Shown here: piece after piece, positions 53,575 through 58,570 of the stretch
How positions within the stretch are numbered: the stretch's first letter is position 1
How the letters are laid out: every line of letters begins with the position of its first letter
Source of the DNA: Chromatiales bacterium
GTDB lineage: Bacteria > Pseudomonadota > Gammaproteobacteria > Poriferisulfidales > Oxydemutatoraceae
Direction of reading: 5' to 3'
Length of the DNA stretch: 58,570 nt
NCBI GenBank assembly: GCA_014323925.1
Contig: JACONC010000002.1
Span: forward strand, 1-58,570
Notes under the pieces: model-generated
What the model saw: the letters and a program-made list of their open reading frames with translations, nothing else
Database searches by the model: none
What the model was told of the DNA's origin: nothing
Position numbers and translations under genes: made by a program

Positions 53575-54912
53575 TTATCCGCTTGCAGCCATAACAGCTT
53601 CAATATCATCCACCTCCTTAACCAGATGTTGGCTGAGTACTTTAGGTTTTTGATTTGTTACTAGAACATCGTCCTCTATACGGATGCCAGTGTTGCGGAA
53701 ATGTTTAGCAATATCGAGTCGGTTAGCTATGTACAGCCCCGGCTCAATGGTCAATACCATGCCTGCTTCAAAACGGCGGAGTTTGCCCGATTTATCCTTG
53801 TTGGCATCTGTTGTATCGTGAACATCTAATCCCAGCCAATGACCGATGCCGTGCATATAAAAATCTCGATAAGCTGCGCGCTTAATCAGAGCAGATAGCG
53901 GTCCTTTTAATAAGCCTATATCAATGAGTCCTCGGCTTAAGCTATGCGCTGCAACATTGTTTACATCGCACCAGCTATTACCGACTTTAACCTTAGCAAT
54001 GGCTTGCAGCTGTGCTTCTAATACAACTTCGTAGAGTTCTCTTTGGTGACTCTTAAAACGCTTAGAGACCGGAATAGTGCGGGTTATGTCACTCGCATAC
54101 ATTTGATATTCAGCACCTGCATCTATGAGTAACAAACTGCCTGCTTTCAGGCGACTTTGATTATTGGTATAGTGCAGCACGCAGGCGTTCGCACCACCGG
54201 CAACTATAGACGGGTATGCTGCACGAGCATTATGTTGATTAAACACGCGCATAATCTCCGCATCTATTTGGTATTCGTATAATTGCGGACGACACATCTG
54301 CATTGCCCGGCGATGCGCACCGACTGAGATATCCACGGATTGTTGTATACCCTCTATTTCCAGCCTTGATTTCTTAAGCCTCAGCCGCCCTAATAGCGTG
54401 CGTATATCAATATAATGATTAGGTATTGTATGCCCGCGTTGGTTCCAGTATGCTTGTCCACACAGATCGACTAGTTGTGAGAACCTATTGCCATCAAGCG
54501 TATCGCAGTATAAGTTTTTTCTGCCATCTATCAATTGAGTAAAAACTTCAGAGAATGCATCCATTGGAAAAATTTTATCTGCACCAAAAGCTCGCTTCGC
54601 TCGATCAACACCTATACGAGCACCTTCCCACAAGGCAGTGTGTTCATCGTTTGGTGTACAGAATAAAATATAATCACCTAAAGAATGTCCGGCAGCAAGT
54701 ACCATAATCATTTTATCTTCGGCATTACCATTGAGATAATAAAAATTACTATCTTGGCGATATCGATGATCAACATCATTGGAATAATTTCTCTGTTCGG
54801 CAGCAAACAGGCATACAATGGAATCCACTCCAGCTGCCTGCAAAACATGTTTTCGGCGATTAGCTAACTCTTTTTGAAAAATATTTTTTTGCGTCAAAAC
54901 TTTGTTTACCAT
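53575..54912 (-). CDS. pepP: Xaa-Pro aminopeptidase
   Basis: 445 residues. The creatinase-like N-terminal domain (residues ~1-175) is followed by the pita-bread metallopeptidase with metal ligands in LIDAGAEYQMYASDITRT (two Asp), MHGIGHWLGLDVHD (His), TIEPGLY (Glu) and RIEDDVLV (Glu). It removes N-terminal residues before proline. It is the first gene of the pepP-ubiH-ubiI operon, divergent from the zapB-like gene. The gene between pepP and zapA in E. coli (ygfB) is absent. Confidence 0.93.
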   Translation of the reverse strand: MVNKVLTQKNIFQKELANRRKHVLQAAGVDSIVCLFAAEQRNYSNDVDHRYRQDSNFYYLNGNAEDKMIMVLAAGHSLGDYILFCTPNDEHTALWEGARIGVDRAKRAFGADKIFPMDAFSEVFTQLIDGRKNLYCDTLDGNRFSQLVDLCGQAYWNQRGHTIPNHYIDIRTLLGRLRLKKSRLEIEGIQQSVDISVGAHRRAMQMCRPQLYEYQIDAEIMRVFNQHNARAAYPSIVAGGANACVLHYTNNQSRLKAGSLLLIDAGAEYQMYASDITRTIPVSKRFKSHQRELYEVVLEAQLQAIAKVKVGNSWCDVNNVAAHSLSRGLIDIGLLKGPLSALIKRAAYRDFYMHGIGHWLGLDVHDTTDANKDKSGKLRRFEAGMVLTIEPGLYIANRLDIAKHFRNTGIRIEDDVLVTNQKPKVLSQHLVKEVDDIEAVMAASG

Positions 54913-55187
54913 GTGAAGCTACTTCATAACAAGCGTATATTATTATAATCTTTAGTATGAGTTTTTATCGTTTATGTGTTGCTAAAGCACTTTGTCAGTT
55001 TGCCCAAATGCTGTGTAACTTATTGATAAACAGGAGTTATTTCGTTAATCTATCAGGTGTTTGGATTCTTTTATAAAGCAGTGCGAATAAAAAGTATCAC
55101 GATATATTTTATCGAGCAAGCGTAATAGTAGACTCTATTTGCATGCTTAAGTGCTAAAAACATCCGTTTATAAGATGACTATAAAAC
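54913..55187. other. Divergent promoter region pepP/zapB-like
   Basis: A+T-rich and noncoding; it must contain both promoters, but none is clear enough to place. Confidence 0.35.
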
Positions 55188-55469
55188 TTGACGAATAAAA
55201 AAAAAACTATATCATCAGTACCTAATATGAATCAATTAACCTCTGAAAAATCTAATATAGATTCTATGTCGGAACTTGAGGAGCAAGTATCCTTGTTGCT
55301 TGATAGTCACGACAAGCTAAGAGAAGAGAACAGAATACTTTCTCAACAGAACCAAACTTTAGTATCTGAGAACTCTGTGTTGTCGGAAAAAAACAGGCAG
55401 GTAAGAGATAAAATAGAATCTTTACTAGAGCGTCTGAAAAGCATGAGTGGAGACACTGCTGATGAATGA
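55188..55469 (+). CDS. ZapB-like coiled-coil protein (TIGR02449-type)
   Basis: Up to 93 residues from a TTG; homology to the family starts at the Met at 55266 (MSELEEQVSLLLDSHDKL), so the real protein may be 67 residues. It is an uninterrupted heptad coiled coil with LREENRILSQQNQTL and LSEKNRQVRDKIESLLERL. Proteins of this type are encoded upstream of zapA in many gammaproteobacteria and are thought to relate to cell division. It overlaps zapA by 8 bp. Confidence 0.8.
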   Translation: MTNKKKTISSVPNMNQLTSEKSNIDSMSELEEQVSLLLDSHDKLREENRILSQQNQTLVSENSVLSEKNRQVRDKIESLLERLKSMSGDTADE

Positions 55470-55815
55470 TGTTAAGCAAAAAGTTGAAGTAAGTATTATC
55501 GGAAAGTATTACCTAGTCAACTGCCCACAGCAAGAACAAGAAAAGCTAGCCGAAGCGGTTGATTTTCTGAACGAAAAAGTAGAGGAACTCAGGCAGAAAA
55601 TGCACGGTATCAAGGTGGGAACTACCTATGACCGTGATAGCTTGCTGGCTGTTATTGCCCTTAATTTGAGTTATGAACTGATAAAAATGAATACTATGGT
55701 TTCCAGTAAATCTCTAGCAGCCGAAAAGCTGGTTAAGCAAATCAAAAGTAGCTTTGCGCAGCTGGAGTTGGAATCAGACTATACAACCCAAAAGAGTTTT
55801 GAGATGTCCCTGTGA
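55462..55815 (+). CDS. zapA: Cell division protein ZapA
   Basis: 117 residues from the ATG at 55462, which has GGAG at 9-nt spacing and overlaps the upstream stop. VEVSIIGKYYLVNCP is the ZapA beta-hairpin, followed by LAEAVDFLNEKVEELRQK and the long C-terminal helix. It bundles FtsZ filaments. The last codons overlap the 5' strand of 6S RNA. Confidence 0.92.
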   Translation: MNDVKQKVEVSIIGKYYLVNCPQQEQEKLAEAVDFLNEKVEELRQKMHGIKVGTTYDRDSLLAVIALNLSYELIKMNTMVSSKSLAAEKLVKQIKSSFAQLELESDYTTQKSFEMSL

Positions 55816-55989
55816 TGCACGCGAATCATCTATATAATCCTTTACCGTATTTAACGCTTAAGGTGTGTTGCGATGATACCGGTGTGCATGCTCAACATTA
55901 TGAGAAGCCTAAAGGTATTAGGCGTGGCACCATTCCTATATCTGAGGGTCTAGGATTGCCGATGAAAACGGCATTGTCGGGGGTATCTC
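55801..55989 (+). ncRNA. ssrS: 6S RNA
   Basis: The apical hairpin contains GCATGCTC at 55886-55893 and GAGAAGCCTAAA at 55902-55913, as in E. coli 6S RNA. ATACC/GGTAT and CTCA/TGAG form the expected stacked stems. The ends pair: GAGAT...CCC at 55801 with GGGG...ATCTC ending at 55989, plus GATGC/GCATT inside. Length (~189 nt) and location just after zapA are canonical. It inhibits sigma-70 RNA polymerase in stationary phase. Exact ends are approximate. A 98-codon frame across it (55812-56108) is not a gene. Confidence 0.85.
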
Positions 55990-56091
55990 GCACATTAAGG
56001 GCGGCGACTGCAGCAGTATCGGATATCACGAGATATTCTATAAGGCAGCTGAGCCGGTTAACATGCTACACAACATTAAAGGGGGTAGACT

Positions 56092-56553
56092 ATGGCTACC
56101 AAGCGTAGAACTGTAAAAAGGCTAGTAAAGAAAAAACCGAGCACTAAAAAGCGTTCGGTGCTAGCCAAACGCAGAGCGGCGAGTGCTGCTCTTAAAAAGA
56201 AGGCAGCTCCTAAGAAGAAGAGTACTTCTACGAAGAAGCGTGCAGCTCCTAAGAAGAAGAGTACTTCTACGAAGAAGCGTGCAGCTCCTAAGAAGAAGAG
56301 CACTTCTACGAAGAAGCGTGCGGCTCCTAAGAAGAAGAGCACTTCTACGAAGAAGCGTGCAGCTCCTAAGAAGAAGAGTACTTCTACGAAGAAGCGTGCG
56401 GCTCCTAAGAAGAAGAGTACTTCTACGAAGAAGCGTGCGGCTCCTAAGAAGAAGAGTACTTCTACTAAGAAGCGTGCAGCTCCTAAGAAGAAGAGTGCTT
56501 CTACGAAGAAGCGAGCAGCGCCTAAGAAGAAGGCGGCTAGAAAGAAAAGATAA
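56092..56553 (+). CDS. Histone H1-like Lys/Ala/Pro-rich DNA-binding protein
   Basis: 153 residues, extremely basic. A 37-residue lead (TKRRTVKRLVKKKPSTKKR...) is followed by eight 13-residue repeats AAPKKKSTSTKKR (the last has SAST), and a short end AAPKKKAARKKR. The composition is like the C-terminal tail of histone H1 and bacterial H1-like proteins (AlgP, HctB). It probably binds and condenses DNA. SD GGGGG precedes the ATG. It is a single gene with a hairpin downstream. Confidence 0.85.
   Translation: MATKRRTVKRLVKKKPSTKKRSVLAKRRAASAALKKKAAPKKKSTSTKKRAAPKKKSTSTKKRAAPKKKSTSTKKRAAPKKKSTSTKKRAAPKKKSTSTKKRAAPKKKSTSTKKRAAPKKKSTSTKKRAAPKKKSASTKKRAAPKKKAARKKR
56203..56514 (+). repeat. Eight 39-bp tandem repeats in the H1-like gene
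   Basis: 312 bp = 8 x 39 bp, with only scattered synonymous changes (gcagct/gcggct, agtact/agcact). Repeat number is likely to vary by slippage. It is not a CRISPR: there are no spacers. Confidence 0.9.
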
Positions 56554-56565
56554 TATCTTTTCTGT

Positions 56566-56605
56566 GATAAGCCCTGGTGTTAAAGTCGGGGCTTATCCCA
56601 TATTT
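56566..56605 (+). terminator. Terminator after H1-like gene
   Basis: GATAAGCCC (56566-56574) pairs perfectly with GGGCTTATC (56589-56597), followed shortly by a TTTT run. Confidence 0.7.
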
Positions 56606-56709
56606 TCAAATGCTGGGTGTGGTGGTATGTAGCCACGCCTTGCGAGCATCTAATACACTTCAGCGCATCACTGATGTGTTTCCAATAAATTATAAAAGTT
56701 AAGTTATAT

Positions 56710-57771
56710 ATGAAATTGATAATTAATATGGCACAGATAATGGTGCCGGTATATTTAATATTTTGTCTACTTTCGATAAGCGTGGCGTCAGTCGCTTATG
56801 CAGACAGCATGCATCGCCCTGATATGCATGCGCCTATTGGCGTAATGGGTGATCACGGACACAAGAAGGGCGAATGGATGTTTTCTTATCGCTACATGCG
56901 TATGGAAATGGACGGCAATCGTTCGGGTTCCAGAGACCAAACTATCGCTGAAGTACAACAAAATTTTTTGATAGCACCCATTGAGATGACAATGGAAATG
57001 CACATGTTCGGCGCTATGTATGGTTTAGGCAACAATCTCACTCTAATGGCTATGTTACCTTATATAGATAAGTCTATGGATTTAATCAATCGCGCGGATG
57101 TAAAGTTTAGAACTCGCGCACAAGGCCTGGGAGATACTAAGCTAATGGTTATGCGCAAACTATACAGCAAAAAGTCGGCTGATATGTCCTCTCGTTTGGG
57201 TATCGGACTAGGTTTAAGCCTGCCTACTGGAGATACCAACAAAAGAGGTACTACCCCATTAGGGAATATACGTTTACCTTATCCTATGCAGCTTGGTTCG
57301 GGTACCTACGACCCGATGATAGGGCTGACTTATGCTAGCTTTTACCCACAATGGTCGTGGGGAATGCAATTCCGTACAACCCAGCGACTAGGTAAAAACA
57401 ACGAGGGTTATCGTCTAGGCGATGAATATTACGCAACCACTTGGGCGGCATACAAATATTCTGATTCTTTAAGTGTCGCAATGCGCGTTGACGGCAAGTC
57501 GTGGAACAACATATCCGGACGAGATAGAAATATAAGTCAGTTTATTAGAATGGGAGACAACCGAATACCATCGGTGCCGACAGCTTATCCTAATCTACGT
57601 GGTGGTGAACGCGCCGATGTAGGTATTAGTGTCAACTTCATACAGCAACACGGTATGTTCAAAGACCATCGGCTTGCCGCCGAGTTTTCTATACCCTTCT
57701 ACCAACATTTAGACGGCCCCCAACTGGAGGTTGACTATATGTATACACTAGGTTGGCAAGCGCTATTCTAA
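56710..57771 (+). CDS. Outer-membrane beta-barrel, phenol-degradation MetA/transporter family
   Basis: 353 residues. A signal peptide (VPVYLIFCLLSISVASVAYA) is followed by a Met/His-rich N-terminus (MHRPDMHAPIGVMGDHGH) and amphipathic beta strands ending in an aromatic residue, ...MYTLGWQALF, as in outer-membrane proteins. The GxGLGLSLPTGD and YDPMIGL segments fit the MetA-pathway/transporter barrel family. Met-rich patches (MRMEMDG, MTMEMHMFGAM) could bind soft metals; this is speculation. No substrate can be assigned, and no partner transporter is adjacent. Confidence 0.72.
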   Translation: MKLIINMAQIMVPVYLIFCLLSISVASVAYADSMHRPDMHAPIGVMGDHGHKKGEWMFSYRYMRMEMDGNRSGSRDQTIAEVQQNFLIAPIEMTMEMHMFGAMYGLGNNLTLMAMLPYIDKSMDLINRADVKFRTRAQGLGDTKLMVMRKLYSKKSADMSSRLGIGLGLSLPTGDTNKRGTTPLGNIRLPYPMQLGSGTYDPMIGLTYASFYPQWSWGMQFRTTQRLGKNNEGYRLGDEYYATTWAAYKYSDSLSVAMRVDGKSWNNISGRDRNISQFIRMGDNRIPSVPTAYPNLRGGERADVGISVNFIQQHGMFKDHRLAAEFSIPFYQHLDGPQLEVDYMYTLGWQALF

Positions 57772-57926
57772 AAAGCTATCGGTTCTGAGAGCATCGCTAA
57801 GATTTTGCATAAAGCAACTCATCTTTGTTATCGCGACGAACAGCCTAATCTTCTGCTATAATCGGAGCAACTACCCCATCAAAATAAGTGCAGTATCACT
57901 CATAGTTTCAATCTCCAATCATAGCC

Positions 57927-58570
57927 ATGGAATTTAGCGTTGCTTTGTATGAATCTCTGCTGCGTTTGTTGAACTTAGACGCCGATTTGCTTGAGATAGT
58001 CTCACTGTCATTGCGCGTCAGCTTAACTTCAGTATCAATAGCTGCGCTTATCGGTTGTCCATTGGGAGCATTGCTTGCCATTGTGCGCTTCCCGACTCGG
58101 AACTTTTGGATTAATTTGGTCAACGCGTTTATGGGGCTGCCGCCAGTAGTGGTCGGTTTAGTTGTTTATTTACTGTTATCTCGCTCTGGTGCACTGGGCA
58201 TGCTTGAATTAATTTATACGCCCACTGCAATGATTATTGCGCAAACACTTTTGATTTTACCCATTATCACTGCATTGGTATGTCAAACCATAGACGATTT
58301 ATGGCGTCTTTATAGAGATCAACTGCTATCGTTAGGTAGCACGGCAATGGCGTCCATTCGTACGCTGCTTTGGGAGGCGCGTTTTAGTCTGATAACCGCA
58401 ATACTAGCAGGCTTCGGACGTGGAATTGCGGAGGTCGGTGCAGTGCTTATAGTCGGTGGTAATATCAATCATTCTACCCGCGTAATGACCACTACGATTG
58501 CGTTAGAAACTAGCAAAGGGAATTTATCTTTGGCGTTAGCACTCGGCATTATATTGATTGTCTTGTCTTT
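57927..58570 (+). CDS. tupB: Tungstate ABC transporter permease (3' end outside window)
   Basis: The frame from the ATG at 57927 is open to the right edge (~214 residues visible). Several membrane helices and the ABC-importer coupling loop are seen (GFGRGIAEVGAVLIVGGNI), followed by TRVMTTTIALETSKG. These are typical of TupB and related tungstate/molybdate permeases. TATAAT at 57857-57862 may be its promoter. The TupA binding protein and TupC ATPase genes should lie beyond the window. Tungsten would serve formate dehydrogenase or aldehyde oxidoreductases, plausible in a one-carbon metaboliser. Confidence 0.85.
   Translation, partial: MEFSVALYESLLRLLNLDADLLEIVSLSLRVSLTSVSIAALIGCPLGALLAIVRFPTRNFWINLVNAFMGLPPVVVGLVVYLLLSRSGALGMLELIYTPTAMIIAQTLLILPIITALVCQTIDDLWRLYRDQLLSLGSTAMASIRTLLWEARFSLITAILAGFGRGIAEVGAVLIVGGNINHSTRVMTTTIALETSKGNLSLALALGIILIVLS

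Noticed and set aside
55812-56108. 98-codon open frame after zapA
   Set aside because: It runs across the 6S RNA and overlaps the H1-like start; its product has no recognisable features.
56203-56514. Possible CRISPR array
   Set aside because: The 39-bp units are contiguous without spacers and encode AAPKKKSTSTKKR in frame.
56183-56632. Arg/Leu-rich frame of 149 codons overlapping the H1-like gene
   Set aside because: It is the frame-shifted reading of the 39-bp repeat array; open frames in such repeats are automatic.

Overview
The window is chromosomal DNA from a gammaproteobacterium. Its gene orders are typical of that class: hisBHAF-hisE-tatABC, mrp/metG/rnf/nth, pepP-ubiH-ubiI divergent from a zapB-like gene, zapA and 6S RNA, and rpmB-rpmG. 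Base composition is moderately A+T-rich, with two clearly more A+T-rich islands at about 4.8-6.3 kb and 18.8-20.3 kb. I cannot name a genus. A five-gene serine-cycle operon and a tungstate-type permease suggest a methylotroph or a one-carbon/glycolate-metabolising marine or host-associated bacterium. Very large secreted repeat proteins point to a surface lifestyle.

Layout. 0-4.5 kb: the 3' part of a giant cadherin-like repeat protein. 4.9-6.2 kb: an A+T-rich methyltransferase with a small companion gene. 6.3-10.7 kb: acyl-CoA ligase, a CbiA/CobB-type amidotransferase and a fatty acid desaturase. 10.7-12.6 kb: rpmG, rpmB, a hairpin-rich gap, tRNA-Ser and an exported protein of unknown function. 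12.6-18.7 kb (minus): hisB-H-A-F-E, tatA-B-C and gpmI, with hisI absent. 19.0-21.3 kb: a NodZ-like glycosyltransferase, then a truncated haemoglobin flanked by ~110-bp direct repeats. 21.4-26.7 kb: serine-glyoxylate aminotransferase, malyl-CoA lyase, malate-CoA ligase (two subunits) and hydroxypyruvate reductase. 26.7-35.2 kb (minus): one long operon metG-rnfA-rnfB-rnfD-rnfG-rnfE-nth-hemX-hemY. 35.2-41.4 kb: mrp, dcd, coq7, a GlcF-like Fe-S protein, an asparaginase-domain protein, Hsp20 behind a sigma-32-like promoter, and a Deg protease. 41.6-44.1 kb: tandem coiled-coil/PD-(D/E)XK paralogues and a rhodanese. 44.4-50.4 kb: a dockerin-like secreted protein, a 1477-residue GlyGly-CTERM protein and a rhombosortase. 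50.5-58.6 kb: tpx, ubiI, ubiH, pepP, zapB-like, zapA, 6S RNA, a histone-H1-like protein, an outer-membrane protein and the start of a tungstate permease gene.

The most unusual find is the Rnf operon. rnfC is missing from its normal place, and RnfB carries at its C-terminus the two-cluster ferredoxin domain and charged tail of RnfC. The FMN/NADH-binding part of RnfC is absent, which implies a Rnf complex with a different soluble electron partner. A second coherent system is the locus pairing a GlyGly-CTERM protein with its probable processing protease, a rhombosortase. Tandem duplication, with promoter copies, of the coiled-coil nuclease-fold genes and the long near-identical repeats in the adhesin gene show recent local amplification.
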